A stretch of 64,000 nucleotides of DNA from Acinetobacter sp. BY419 (GCF_019038395.1 NZ_JAGFXZ010000003.1:1-64000); one strand, 5' to 3'; shown: positions 26,925-35,972, counted from the stretch's first letter. Notes: generated from the sequence alone by a model not told the origin. A program made the numbers and translations.

Positions 26925-27707
26925 TTAATTCAGAAAGGTCTGCATATGTTTAATAACTTCATCTGGTTTTTCACCATGTAACCAGTGTCCTGTATTTTCG
27001 ATAACTTCAATTTTTGCTTGAGAAAATTGTTCACCAATTGCCTCAAAATGCTCAGGTTTTGAGATATAAAAAGAGTTACCCCCATGCAGGAACAAGGCTG
27101 GCTGATTAATTTTTTCGACTTTTCCCCAATCCATAATATCTGGATAATGATCAAATAAAGCCTGAACATTAAAGAGCCATTGGCCTTTATTGAAGGATTT
27201 TAATAAAAATTGAATCACCATTTCTTCAAGAATATATTCACGCATAATTTTTGCTGCTTCAAGCCGTGAAGTCACATTTGCTTGCTGTACTGCGAATAAG
27301 GCTTTAAAAATTTCACTATGATGATCTTCATGATATTCGATCGGTGTAATATCAAGGACGACTAATTTTTCAGTTTGTTCGCGGGCTAAGTCCGCAATCT
27401 TCATGGCAATTTTTCCGCCCATGGAATGCCCTACTACAATGAATTTTTCAATATTTAAACTGGATAAAGTTTCACATACATCTTCAGCCATAAGCTGATA
27501 ATTTAAGTCTGGGCTATGAGCAGAATGACCATGATTACGTATATCAAGTTGAATCACGGTTCTTTGCTCGGAAAAATGTCGCGCCAACATTCCTAAATTA
27601 CTGAGACTACCGAATAAACCATGAATAAAGACCATTGGAGACAGTGTAGAAATTTCATGGTGGTGTAGTTGATAATTGAGGATCATTTGAGAATTCCGTG
27701 ATTTCAT
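26925..27707 (-). CDS. Alpha/beta-hydrolase, YbfF-like esterase
   Basis: A 260-aa alpha/beta-hydrolase. It has the oxyanion motif VFIHGLFGSLSNL, the nucleophile elbow GHSMGGKIAM (catalytic Ser), and a late His in ENTGHWLHGEKPDEV; an acidic residue would complete the triad. The whole sequence, including LGMLARHFSEQRTVIQLDIR and NHGHSAHS, is like the YbfF group of small acyl-ester hydrolases. It is cytoplasmic, with no signal peptide. Starts at 27707 or at an internal ATG at 27686 (GGAA upstream) are both possible. It converges on tagX with a 15-base gap and is not part of the T6SS. The natural substrate cannot be read from sequence. Confidence 0.85.
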   Translation of the reverse strand: MKSRNSQMILNYQLHHHEISTLSPMVFIHGLFGSLSNLGMLARHFSEQRTVIQLDIRNHGHSAHSPDLNYQLMAEDVCETLSSLNIEKFIVVGHSMGGKIAMKIADLAREQTEKLVVLDITPIEYHEDHHSEIFKALFAVQQANVTSRLEAAKIMREYILEEMVIQFLLKSFNKGQWLFNVQALFDHYPDIMDWGKVEKINQPALFLHGGNSFYISKPEHFEAIGEQFSQAKIEVIENTGHWLHGEKPDEVIKHMQTFLN

Positions 27708-28316
27708 ACTTTAGATATTAATAGTGGGTTTATATTGGAAATTAATCAATTGCCAAATTTCAAAAGAATAAAAATTACTTAGGCTATTTATATGCATTTT
27801 GTTTTGCTTAGGCTAAAAAATTGACCTAAGAATGAAGATGCAGGAGATAAAAAAGAAGTTATTTTATGCAGTTTCAATTTAAAAAATCATTTATTCATGG
27901 CTTTATCCCAGTCTTGATGGGATGAGCTTATTATATTTTTATAATTGAAATTTGGTGGTGAAAAATTTGGCTACTATTATTATTGATCATCTTATATCTC
28001 CCTATGTCTAATTTCATCATAGAGATTTAATTCAAGAATTCTGAATAGACTAAATTTTTTAGTCATAATTTCTTTCAAGCCAAATAATTATTTAAAAAAA
28101 CATATTTTGCGGATAGCTCACCCTTTCTTAATCATAGTTGTATGTTTTAATCATCTAGGATGAGGTTTACTAGAATATATAATTTGCTTAGGCTATTTAT
28201 GGGTGGATAGATAGTTTTACCTCCTGCTTGAAATATAGAACATTGGAACAATAACCCGATCTCCAAAGCTACGCTTAGCTACTTACTCTAAAAAAATTTA
28301 AAAATAAATTATTAAC
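27708..28316. other. AT-rich gene-poor spacer left of the IS
   Basis: No gene longer than about 20 codons is supported. The spacer holds three copies of a CTTAGGCTA motif (27778, 27806, 28186) and a short open frame at 27865 (about 19 codons, starting MQFQFKKSF) that could be the relic start of a lost gene. A small hairpin (ATCCCA, loop, TGGGAT) lies at 27905-27923. Confidence 0.4.
27778..28195 (+). repeat. Dispersed CTTAGGCTA motif copies
   Basis: CTTAGGCTATTTAT occurs at 27778; GCTTAGGCTA at 27806-27815 and 28186-28195; and again beyond the insertion sequence at 31195-31204. The copies at 28186 and 31195 share TTGCTTAGGCTATTT. All lie in noncoding spacers on the same strand. Function unknown. 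Confidence 0.5.
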
Positions 28317-28318
28317 TA

Positions 28319-28335
28319 GGGCGTGTCCTCATTTG
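28319..28335 (+). repeat. Left terminal inverted repeat of the IS5-family element
   Basis: GGGCGTGTCCTCATTTG matches the complement of the right end (29143-29159) with one mismatch (C against T at the fifth position). Confidence 0.85.
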
Positions 28336-28397
28336 AAAAATTGGTTTTAAATACTTAAAATCCTCCTTTAAGCTCTTTTGATTTCTATATTTTTTCA

Positions 28398-29149
28398 ATG
28401 GCACGTACTCTTCTCACCGATGATATCTGGCAGCAAATTCAAGATACTATGCGATTACACGGTTGTTACTGTTCAAAGAATAGTAGAAATATCATGGAAG
28501 CGATCTTATGGAAACTGCGTACAGGCGCCACATGGCGTGATATTCCCCAAGAATTTTGTCCTTGGCAAACTGCTTACAATCGCTTTAATCGTTGGGCAAG
28601 CAAGGGATTGTGGGATAAATTTTTTTTAGATTACGAGGCGTCTTGGATCAAGAATGGGTATTCATTGACGGAAGTTACATACGCGTGCATCAACATGCAA
28701 GTGGAGCTCGGCATGGTTTCGAAAGAGCAATTGGACAATCACGTGGTGGACGAACAACAAAAATACATCTTGCAACCGACGCGAATGGATTACCGATTGA
28801 TTTTAAAATCACTGGGGGTGACGTCCACGACAGTCAAGTTGCAAAACAACTGATTGATACGGTAGACGAGGCAACTTATCTCATTGCTGATAAGGGGTAT
28901 GATGCTGAGCACATTAGAATATATGCCAAGAACAAGAATATGATTCCCATTATTCCATTGAGATCAAACAGTAAGAGATCGAATAAGGAATTTGATAAAT
29001 ATCTATATAAATTAAGACATTTAGTTGAAAATGCTTTTGCGAGATTAAAACATTTCCGTGCTATTGCAACTCGATTTGATAAACTGGCACGCAATTATAA
29101 ATCTATGATTCGTATAGCCTGTATATTTATTTGGTGCAAAGCCAAATGA
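28398..29149 (+). CDS. IS5-family transposase made by -1 frameshift
   Basis: The first frame opens at ATG 28398 (MARTLLTDDIWQQIQD) and holds the N-terminal DUF4096-like region with WRDIPQEFCPWQTAYNRF. The second frame, from about 28620 to 29149, holds the DDE catalytic domain: first Asp in WVFIDGSYIRVHQH, second Asp in YLIADKGYDAEH, and the catalytic Glu in RHLVENAFARLKHF. The frames meet at AAA followed by eight T residues (28617-28627), where a -1 slip joins KFF to the DDE part. Without the slip the first frame ends at 28853 with no DDE motif. Neither part looks decayed, so this is read as programmed frameshifting rather than mutation. Confidence 0.85.
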
Positions 29150-29159
29150 GGACACACCC
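29143..29159 (-). repeat. Right terminal inverted repeat of the IS5-family element
   Basis: CAAATGAGGACACACCC, complementary to the left end with one mismatch; it overlaps the last codons of the transposase and is followed by the TA duplication. Confidence 0.85.
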
Positions 29160-29383
29160 TAATACTTCTTAATTTTCAATATTCTTGGATATATCTCCGC
29201 GATAGTCGATATATATAGGAATTTTACTTTAGTTTAACTCAACAAAAACACAATAATTCAAAGGTAGTTGGTTTCTTTAATATGCGGTTTTTAGATCAGG
29301 AAAACCCAAGTTTTAATAAAAATATTATTTCTTGTCTTGTTTAAGAAATATGAGGGATTCAGTATTTAAAAAGTGTGTATGCT

Positions 29384-29752
29384 CTATTCAACTTCTCTGT
29401 TTTTACAAAAAACGGCTGTAGTCATTCCAGATTGATTCAAACTCTGATCCTGCCGCTCAAGAAAACTCCTGGCGATCATGGCCATCGTCGGTGCCATATC
29501 CAGACTGCTATTTTCTTCAGAAACTTTTTGAATATCCTGATAGGCTTTCAGTCGGTTACAGAAAGCCTGGCGTTGGGTTTGGGCATCTGCTTTTTTATCA
29601 TTTTCATCTAAAATATGCTTGGTTTCATTGACGATTTTAGTCTGCGCTGAAATAAACTGGTCATAGGCACTTTGTGAAAACGGCTCTGCGAAGACCACAC
29701 TATTCAGTCCTGACAATAATCCAGCACAAATGAAAGATGATTTTTTTAGCAT
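29384..29752 (-). CDS. Small secreted protein of unknown function
   Basis: A 122-aa protein with a Sec signal peptide (hydrophobic residues about 6-20, cleavage near VFA-EP). The mature part is helical and charged, with two cysteines (in RQAFCNRLKAYQD and TTAVFCKNREVE) that could form a disulfide in the periplasm. Its ATG directly follows the stop of the 120-aa gene (TAA-ATG), with AAGGAA inside that gene as ribosome-binding site, so the two are cotranscribed. I recognise no family. Confidence 0.65.
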   Translation of the reverse strand: MLKKSSFICAGLLSGLNSVVFAEPFSQSAYDQFISAQTKIVNETKHILDENDKKADAQTQRQAFCNRLKAYQDIQKVSEENSSLDMAPTMAMIARSFLERQDQSLNQSGMTTAVFCKNREVE

Positions 29753-30115
29753 TTAGATTCCTTCTTTCCAGACATCTTCATAATCATCGGCATCAATCAT
29801 GAAACGAAAACCTGTTTCCAGAGCCAGATATGGTAGCACTTCTGGTGCGATATCCTGTAATTCACGTACTGTCATGATTTCAAAAGCATCTTCACTTGAA
29901 GGTTCTCCACCATAAATGTACCAGCTGATATTTTCAGCTGTCTCAGGCTTGTTACGAATGCCGACAATCGGATCCTGTTTTAATGTATGTACGGCCACGG
30001 CAATAACATCATCACCACTGACTTCAACGTAAGCCGAGCCTACTTCTTCACAGAGTAGCTTTTGTTCTGCAATCAGTTCTTGTAAAGGTGACAGGTTTTG
30101 CGTGTTTTTCGACAT
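29753..30115 (-). CDS. Acidic cytoplasmic protein, faintly Imm33/DUF2185-like
   Basis: A 120-aa acidic protein without signal or membrane segment. The C-terminal half (ENISWYIYGGEPSSEDAFEI, then LPYLALETGFRFMIDADDYEDVW) faintly resembles the DUF2185/Imm33 fold found in some immunity proteins: a W-x-Y-x-GGE motif followed by an acidic tail. No toxin gene lies beside it, so an immunity role is only a possibility. It is the first gene of a two-gene operon with the secreted 122-aa protein. Confidence 0.6.
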   Translation of the reverse strand: MSKNTQNLSPLQELIAEQKLLCEEVGSAYVEVSGDDVIAVAVHTLKQDPIVGIRNKPETAENISWYIYGGEPSSEDAFEIMTVRELQDIAPEVLPYLALETGFRFMIDADDYEDVWKEGI

Positions 30116-30244
30116 TCGGTCTTACTCATCAATTTGCATTAGCACGCTATTTTAACTTAATTTTAATAAGGCTGATGTGGATTTCGTCGATATCTAAGAA
30201 ATATCTGCCCTTAAAAGTGTTAAGGGCAGATATAAATTTCAAGA

Positions 30245-30847
30245 TTATTTGAAGACTTTAAAGCGTTCTTCATTCGCAAGATAATCTTTGGCGCGCGGCT
30301 CACCTTCTATCGAACCAAATACCAGCTGCGCACGAAGCTTCCAGTTCGATGGAATGTCCCATTCAGCATGTACCTGTTCATCCACGATCGGATTGTAATG
30401 TTGCAATGATGCGCCCAGACCTTCGGTATGCAATGCCGTCCACGTTGCAAATTGCGCGATTGCAGTAGAATGCTCTGCCCATATTGGGAAGTTGTCTGCA
30501 TAAGATGGGAACTGTTCCTGTAAACCCTGTACGACGGTGTGATCTTCATAAAACAGTACGGTGCCCACGCCTGCTGCAAAACTGGCCATTTTGGCTGTCG
30601 TTTTTGCAGCGCTCTCTTCGTCTTTGGCATAGCTTTTTAATTTGTCTGCAACCAAGCCCCAGAACTTCTCATGTTCTGAATTGAATAAAATGACGGCGCG
30701 TGAAGACTGGGAATTGAAAGAAGATGGACTTTGCTTGATCGCAGTCTGAATCAGATCAGTTAAATATTCAGGAGATTGTTCAACATTCTTGGCAATGGCA
30801 TAAATAGTACGGCGTTTAGTAATTAAATCTAAAAACTGATTCGACAT
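30245..30847 (-). CDS. Nitroreductase-family FMN oxidoreductase
   Basis: A 200-aa nitroreductase-fold protein of the short, fungal-HBN1-like subgroup. It starts with FLDLITKRRTIYAIAKN and has the FMN-contacting segment SPSSFNSQSSRAVILF, then a GVGTVLFYED strand and the late ATWTALHTEGLGASLQHYNP motif. Such enzymes reduce nitro or quinone compounds with NAD(P)H in the cytoplasm; the physiological substrate is unknown. It appears monocistronic and may form a dimer as usual for the fold. Confidence 0.88.
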   Translation of the reverse strand: MSNQFLDLITKRRTIYAIAKNVEQSPEYLTDLIQTAIKQSPSSFNSQSSRAVILFNSEHEKFWGLVADKLKSYAKDEESAAKTTAKMASFAAGVGTVLFYEDHTVVQGLQEQFPSYADNFPIWAEHSTAIAQFATWTALHTEGLGASLQHYNPIVDEQVHAEWDIPSNWKLRAQLVFGSIEGEPRAKDYLANEERFKVFK

Positions 30848-31306
30848 TTTTGAAAATCCTGGGATATATCTTCGGTAAAATTTGAACCTTCAGTTATTTT
30901 TGTGAAGGATAACTAATCAATGAAGCTTTAACCTTTCAATAAGGTAAAGCCTATATACCTTAAAAAATAATGAAGGTAATTACTAGGCTATTTAATTGAT
31001 ATTTTTATATATTTTTTAGCTAAAAATGATAACTTTCATCTACTTTTGAACAATTGTTAAAATTATTGCCCTATAAGAATGCCCCGGGATAAATAGTAGT
31101 GCATCACGCCCTATTGTCGGGCAAAATCCTGGAAAGTATTCAACTTTATGATTCTAATTGGGTGAAGCGGCTTACTAAAGAAAATCATCATTTTGCTTAG
31201 GCTATTTTTAGTATTAGTTTTTTAGGGAGGAAATCTTGTTCTCCAGACAAAATTAATCCCCCAAAAATGGAGGACTAATTTGATCAACTAAAACTATAAA
31301 CTTAAA
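30848..31306. other. Noncoding spacer without a recognised gene
   Basis: AT-rich 459-bp spacer. It holds one GCTTAGGCTA copy (31195-31204) and a related CTAGGCTATTTAA (30983). I see no coding frame, RNA gene or clear terminator. Confidence 0.4.
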
Positions 31307-31825
31307 TTAAAATTTCGCGTTCAAGACCTGAATAGATACTTTGCTTTTCCAAAGCTCACGTAGTGTCGGTAAATAGAATTTCTCACCTAGCTCAACCAGT
31401 TCAGCATCAATCAGTGCATGCATTTCGTGCATAAACAGATAATCAAGATCAACAGTTGTCAGCTTAACCTGCTGTTTTTGATAGTCTTTACGTTTCTGTT
31501 GGGCCTGTTTAACCAAGCGATCAGCAAATGCTTTATCTTTAAACTGGGTAATCGCCTTCAAACGCAGTTCGATAATGCCCCAACCGGTTAACAGCATTTG
31601 GAATGTCTCAAAGTCGCCGCTAGTCGATTCCCATGACATTTCTTCCAGATTTTCATCATCTGGGAGTACAGGTAAAAGAAGTTCCATGACACTTGGAAAA
31701 ATCTTTTTGAAATTCAGAATAAATTTAACAGGATGCTCACCTGGATAATCCTTGAATTGCACCTTTCTTTGAACATCTGTTAAATAAATATCAAGCATAA
31801 AACAATCATCAGTGGTTAATCTCAT
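31307..31825 (-). CDS. Conserved-looking hypothetical protein
   Basis: A 172-aa cytoplasmic protein that I do not recognise. The middle (EEMSWESTSGDFETFQMLLT) and a Lys/Gln-rich helix (about residues 108-125, FADRLVKQAQQKRKDYQKQ) are visible; no Cys cluster, signal or catalytic motif. An internal ATG at 31798 (MLDIYLTDVQ) may be the real start; neither site has a clear ribosome-binding site. Codon use looks like neighbouring core genes, which supports it being real. Confidence 0.6.
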   Translation of the reverse strand: MRLTTDDCFMLDIYLTDVQRKVQFKDYPGEHPVKFILNFKKIFPSVMELLLPVLPDDENLEEMSWESTSGDFETFQMLLTGWGIIELRLKAITQFKDKAFADRLVKQAQQKRKDYQKQQVKLTTVDLDYLFMHEMHALIDAELVELGEKFYLPTLRELWKSKVSIQVLNAKF

Positions 31826-31925
31826 CTAGTGCTATTGTACGCAACTCCGGCCGAGATAAAAACCACCGCTGCCTATTCCATGATAAAACAGGCTTAAAGA
31901 CTGAAAAATAAAAGCGTTACAAGCC

Positions 31926-33320
31926 TTATTTGGCACTCGGTGACACCATTTTCTCCGGACGGACGACTTCATCAAACTGTTCAGCTGTGACTAAACCAAG
32001 CTCAACTGCCACCTGTTTTAATGTTTTACCCTCTTTATAGGCGGTTTTGGCAACCTTGGCTGCATTCTCATAACCAATCACCGGGTTTAATGCAGTGACC
32101 AGCATTAAAGAGTCATACAAGAAATGATCAATTTTGTCACGGTTTGGCTCAATACCTACGGCGCAGTGATCATTGAAACTGTTACAGGCATCACCCAAGA
32201 GCTGGATCGATTGCAACAGGTTATGAGCGATAACAGGCATAAACACATTCAGCTCAAAGTTACCTGATGCACCCGCCACATTAATCGTAGTGTCATTTCC
32301 AAGCACTTGTGCCACGACCATGGTCATTGCTTCACTTTGCGTCGGATTGACTTTACCTGGCATGATGCTAGAACCCGGCTCATTTTCAGGAATACGCAGT
32401 TCACCAAAACCACAACGCGGCCCACTGGCTAGCCAGCGAATATCGTTGGCGATTTTATTCAGGCTAACTGCTAGGGTTTTTAATGCACCTGAAGCAAATA
32501 CCGCGGCATCACGGCCTGCCAAAGCTTCAAATTTGTTGGGTGCAGTCACAAATGGTAGGCCTGTTAACTTTTCCAGAGTTTCTGCTGCCTGAACTGCATA
32601 ATCAGGATGGGCATTCAGACCTGTACCGACGGCGGTACCACCCAATGGTAATTCATATAAACCCATTAAGGCCTGTTGTAAGCGAATCAAGCCATGATCA
32701 AGCTGTGATACATAACCACTAAACTCCTGACCCAAGGTTAAAGGCGTCGCATCCTGTAAATGAGTCCGGCCAATTTTTATAATATCGGCAAAGGCTAAAG
32801 ATTTTGCATGTAAGGTATCGCGTAAACGTGTCACCGCTGGAATTAAGAGTTCATTGATCTGCAAACTTGCTGCGACATGGATCGCGGTCGGGAATGAATC
32901 ATTGGTTGATTGCGCACGGTTAACATGATCGTTCGGATGAACCGGTTTTTGCGCACCTAAATGATTGCCCAGTTTCTGATTCGCAATATTGGCAATTACC
33001 TCATTACAGTTCATATTACTTTGCGTACCTGAACCGGTCTGCCAGACCACTAATGGAAATTGGCTATCCCACTGTCCACTAATGACTTCATCTGCGGCAT
33101 CCACAATATAGCCCGACAATTCTTGAGGAATCTGCTCCAGTTTGGCATTGGTCAAGGCCGCCGATTTTTTGACCAAGCCCATCGCGCGAATCATGGCCCG
33201 TGGCAGGCGTTCGTTGCCAATCTTGAAATTTTGCAAGCTGCGCTGAGTCTGAGCGCCCCATAAAGCCTCACTCGGTACAGCAACTTCTCCCATCGTGTCA
33301 TGTTCAATACGTGTTTGCAT
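31926..33320 (-). CDS. fumC: Class II fumarase FumC
   Basis: A 464-aa class II fumarate hydratase that interconverts fumarate and malate in the TCA cycle without an iron-sulfur cluster. The family signature [16 protein letters not shown] is present, as are [14 protein letters not shown] and the HPNDHVN-QSTND region. The start is ATG 33320 ([19 protein letters not shown]), with GAGG 7 bases upstream; a TTG at 33332 is less likely. A perfect Fur-type box lies about 100 bp upstream, so iron limitation probably induces this iron-independent isozyme, as known for fumC in other bacteria. Confidence 0.96.
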   Translation of the reverse strand: MQTRIEHDTMGEVAVPSEALWGAQTQRSLQNFKIGNERLPRAMIRAMGLVKKSAALTNAKLEQIPQELSGYIVDAADEVISGQWDSQFPLVVWQTGSGTQSNMNCNEVIANIANQKLGNHLGAQKPVHPNDHVNRAQSTNDSFPTAIHVAASLQINELLIPAVTRLRDTLHAKSLAFADIIKIGRTHLQDATPLTLGQEFSGYVSQLDHGLIRLQQALMGLYELPLGGTAVGTGLNAHPDYAVQAAETLEKLTGLPFVTAPNKFEALAGRDAAVFASGALKTLAVSLNKIANDIRWLASGPRCGFGELRIPENEPGSSIMPGKVNPTQSEAMTMVVAQVLGNDTTINVAGASGNFELNVFMPVIAHNLLQSIQLLGDACNSFNDHCAVGIEPNRDKIDHFLYDSLMLVTALNPVIGYENAAKVAKTAYKEGKTLKQVAVELGLVTAEQFDEVVRPEKMVSPSAK

Positions 33321-33421
33321 GTTAAACCTCAATTTTTATTACATATTGCTGATTTTAAAAACTTCTATATCAATACGTTGCTAGATTTATTTAAAGTAGA
33401 CTATTGTGCCGAACATGTAAA

Positions 33422-33436
33422 TGATAATTATTATCA
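33422..33436 (-). promoter_or_regulatory. Fur-type box upstream of fumC
   Basis: TGATAAT-T-ATTATCA is a perfect 7-1-7 inverted repeat, the core of the Fur consensus. On the fumC strand it lies just before a possible promoter: -35 TTTACA, 17-base spacer, -10 TACTTT. Fur bound here would block fumC when iron is plentiful. The site is close to the end of the epimerase gene but not inside it. Confidence 0.7.
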
Positions 33437-33458
33437 AATATATGTTTAATTATCTGAC

Positions 33459-34469
33459 TTACTGCCCTCTCAGCGTGTTTTGATAAAATAACCATTCATC
33501 CTCTAACATCTTTCTGATTGAGCGCTGAGGTTGCCAATGCAGGATATTCTGTGCTTTTTCGATGTTTGCCCCCAATTGATCCATTTCGGCATGCGGATAT
33601 GGCAAAGCATCAATGGTTTTGATAGCAGACTGAGTCACTTCAGCCAGCTGATCCAGTAAATCCTGAATAGAAATGAGTTTTCCGGCAATATTAAAGGCCT
33701 CACAGCTAAATTCTTGTTGTTGCGATAGCCATTGCAAAGACTTGATCACGGCATCACAACAGTCTGCCACATGCAGAAAACTACGCTCTACTGTGCCATC
33801 TGCAGTATGGGCCTGCCGGCGTAATTCAAGATATTCACGTTGCTGGGCAGCGACCTGCATTGCCAAAGGCACAATATTTTTCGGTAAAGGTGGCACCGCT
33901 TCCCCCAAAACACCATGTTCAAAGGCACCGGCAATATTGCACAGACGCAGGATTGCGATCCGCCATTCATTGTCGGTTTTGCCGGTATCCCGAATAATTT
34001 CCTCAATCATCTGTTGCGATTTGATATAGGGATTAGGATAAGTATAGTTAAAAGGCAAGTCTTCACTGAGATCTGTGCCGGATTGTCCATATACGGCCAG
34101 ACTGGATAAATGCACCAGATGACGCACGCCGGTACGTTGCATGGCACGCATCAAACTCATGATACAGCTGACATTGTCATTATAATATTCAAGTGGTTTT
34201 AATACTGATTCTTCCAGGGACTTAAAACTTGCAGTATGCACTACAGCCTGAATCGAATGCTGTTCAAAGACTTTGTTCAATGCTGGCGTATTGCGAATAT
34301 CAATTTTGATAAAAGGCACGTACATGCCAGAGATAAATTCAAGACGCTCCAGAGTCTGTAAGTTGGCATTGGCCAAATTATCGACCACAATGACCTCTAG
34401 TCCTTGTGCTAACAGACTTAAAGCAATATGTGAGCCTAAAAAGCCTAATCCACCCGTCACTAAAATCAT
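33459..34469 (-). CDS. NAD-dependent sugar epimerase, GalE-like
   Basis: A 336-aa extended short-chain dehydrogenase/reductase. It has the N-terminal dinucleotide motif VTGGLGFLGSHIA, an acidic residue after the second strand (VVDNLANANL), SSLAVYG as the catalytic Ser strand and a Y-x-x-x-K pair (Tyr in NPYIKSQQ). The C-terminal domain binds the sugar nucleotide, with LRLCNIAGAFEHG. The match is to UDP-glucose 4-epimerase-type enzymes, but the specific sugar cannot be read from sequence. It is divergent from tusD with a 70-base gap. Confidence 0.85.
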   Translation of the reverse strand: MILVTGGLGFLGSHIALSLLAQGLEVIVVDNLANANLQTLERLEFISGMYVPFIKIDIRNTPALNKVFEQHSIQAVVHTASFKSLEESVLKPLEYYNDNVSCIMSLMRAMQRTGVRHLVHLSSLAVYGQSGTDLSEDLPFNYTYPNPYIKSQQMIEEIIRDTGKTDNEWRIAILRLCNIAGAFEHGVLGEAVPPLPKNIVPLAMQVAAQQREYLELRRQAHTADGTVERSFLHVADCCDAVIKSLQWLSQQQEFSCEAFNIAGKLISIQDLLDQLAEVTQSAIKTIDALPYPHAEMDQLGANIEKAQNILHWQPQRSIRKMLEDEWLFYQNTLRGQ

Positions 34470-34539
34470 TTATACTACCTACTTTCTGATGAAGCCAAGA
34501 TCAATCTGTTGCTATTGATCAAGCCTGTAGTGAATTTCG

Positions 34540-34908
34540 ATGAGTACCTTAATTCTTGTTACCTCCGCACCGACTTCCATTTATGCCTGGCATGCCCTGG
34601 GTTTAGCTCAGGCCTTGCAGGATAAACAGGAAGCATTCCGTGTATTTTTCTATCAGGACGGCGTATCGGTCGCAAATGCACTGCAATGGGTACCCGACGA
34701 TCAACGTCATCTTATACAAGCCTGGCAAGCGCTACAGATTCGCCTCCCGGTCTGTGTAAGTGCAGCATTGGCGCGCGGAATTACAGATCCGGACAATGCT
34801 CAACGTCACAATATTCAGCAGCATAATCTGGCAGATGCCTTTGAATTGGTCGGTTTAGGTGAACTTGCCGATGCTGTTCAATCCTCACAACGTCTGATTC
34901 AATTCTAG
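34540..34908 (+). CDS. tusD: Sulfurtransferase subunit TusD
   Basis: A 122-aa DsrE-fold protein, first gene of tusDCBE. It carries the conserved cysteine in RLPVCVSAALARGI that receives persulfide from TusA. The start is ILVTSAPTSIYAWHALGLAQ. The TusBCD hexamer relays sulfur to TusE and MnmA for 2-thiouridine in tRNA. The gene starts at ATG 34540. Confidence 0.92.
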   Translation: MSTLILVTSAPTSIYAWHALGLAQALQDKQEAFRVFFYQDGVSVANALQWVPDDQRHLIQAWQALQIRLPVCVSAALARGITDPDNAQRHNIQQHNLADAFELVGLGELADAVQSSQRLIQF

Positions 34909-34952
34909 ATGTTCCATTTTTTAGAATGTGTTGCTTTTCCAAGGAATCTTGT

Positions 34953-35303
34953 GTGAAATCTGTACTTGTTATATTAACTCAAGCCAATCTGACCAGCCTG
35001 CAGGTGCATGAGAGTCTGTCTGCGACAATGGTTTTGGCGACATTTGGCTCGGAAGTTAAAGTCCTGCTACAGGGTGCTGCCCTTAGTCTTCTGCGTTCAG
35101 AACTGCAATTTGATCAGTTACAACATGCCTTTAAACTGGCATCGAATATGGTCGACAGTTTCGAGTTTTATGATCTTACTCCGATTCTGGTTGAACAGAA
35201 AAACCAGAACTCTCCGTTTGTGGCTCAGAGCGAACAGGAAATCGAATTTATTGAGCTGAATCCTGAATTTATTCAGAGCTTTGATCATGTGCTGTACTGG
35301 TAA
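34953..35303 (+). CDS. tusC: Sulfurtransferase subunit TusC
   Basis: A DsrE-family protein that forms the TusBCD complex and lacks its own relay cysteine in most species. The likely start is GTG 34953 (VKSVLVILTQANLTSL), which has AAGGAA 7 bases upstream. An ATG at 34926 would add nine residues but has no ribosome-binding site. The body (STMVLATFGSEVKVLLQGAA-like) matches the family. It sits between tusD and tusB in the standard order. Confidence 0.88.
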   Translation: MKSVLVILTQANLTSLQVHESLSATMVLATFGSEVKVLLQGAALSLLRSELQFDQLQHAFKLASNMVDSFEFYDLTPILVEQKNQNSPFVAQSEQEIEFIELNPEFIQSFDHVLYW

Positions 35304-35320
35304 GGAATAAGGAGATACAA

Positions 35321-35605
35321 ATGTCAAACCACACACTTTACCTGATCCAGTCCACCTATGCGGCAACTACACAGATCCTCGATCAACTGGCTCAGTTTTA
35401 TACAACGGGCGATCAGGTCGTGCTGATGGGTGAAGCCGTATTACAGCTAGAACATTCATTCCTGCAAAGCTTGCAGCAAGTCCACATACTGGAAAATGAT
35501 GCACAGCTCTTGATACAGCCTTTTCCTGAACAGATAAAGCTTTTGAATTATGCGGATTTTGCAGATCTTTGCCTCAAGTTTAATCGCTGCATTTCAATGA
35601 AATAA
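35321..35605 (+). CDS. tusB: Sulfurtransferase subunit TusB
   Basis: A 94-aa DsrH/TusB-family subunit of the TusBCD sulfur relay. It starts LYLIQSTYAATTQILDQL and contains DQVVLMGEAVLQL, in agreement with the family. AAGGAGA upstream of the ATG is a strong ribosome-binding site. Its stop overlaps the tusE ATG by one base (TAATG). Confidence 0.88.
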   Translation: MSNHTLYLIQSTYAATTQILDQLAQFYTTGDQVVLMGEAVLQLEHSFLQSLQQVHILENDAQLLIQPFPEQIKLLNYADFADLCLKFNRCISMK

Positions 35606-35931
35606 TGAATGAGTTAGATATGAATTTAGAATTGGATCAAGATGGTCATCTGGTTGACTATACCCTCTGGAATGAAGAAGTCGCCCAGGTCCTGGCCAAT
35701 AGCCTGGAACTAAAATTGACCCCATGGCATTTTGAAATTCTGCAAGCGGTGCGTCAGTTCTATCAGCAGTTTGGCCATTCACCGGCAACACGCCCTCTAA
35801 TTAAATTTTTAATGAAAACTGTCAGTGCCGATATCAACAATGCCATGCTTCAGGAAAAGTTCAATACAGGTCTGGTGGCTCGCCATTTAAGCCGTTTGGC
35901 CGGCGTACCCAAGCCTGCGAACTGTTTATAA
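35605..35931 (+). CDS. tusE: Sulfur-relay protein TusE (DsrC family)
   Basis: A 108-aa TusE/DsrC-like protein that accepts sulfur from TusBCD and passes it to MnmA for tRNA thiolation. The family features are LDQDGHLVDYTLWNEEVAQ, the HFEILQAVRQFYQQFGHSPATR segment and the penultimate catalytic cysteine (PKPANCL at the C-terminus). The start is at 35605, or ATG 35620 (MNLELDQDG). It is the last gene of the operon. Confidence 0.92.
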   Translation: MNELDMNLELDQDGHLVDYTLWNEEVAQVLANSLELKLTPWHFEILQAVRQFYQQFGHSPATRPLIKFLMKTVSADINNAMLQEKFNTGLVARHLSRLAGVPKPANCL

Positions 35932-35972
35932 AACTGTTTATAAAAACACGCTGTTTTCAATACTCTATATCT

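Larger units (their letters stand above)
28319..29159 (+). mobile_element. IS5-family (IS427-type) insertion sequence, intact
   Basis: An 841-bp element bounded by near-perfect terminal inverted repeats (GGGCGTGTCCTCATTTG on the left, with its complement and one mismatch on the right), flanked by a TA duplication at 28317-28318 and 29160-29161. It carries a single transposase split over two frames with a slippery run between them, as is usual in the IS427 subgroup. Ends, duplication and reading frames all look undamaged, so the copy may be active or recently inserted. Confidence 0.9.

Noticed and set aside
28378..28629. 83-aa open frame in the insertion sequence
   Set aside because: It is an alternative frame of the transposase N-terminal region; the real start is ATG 28398 with the family sequence.
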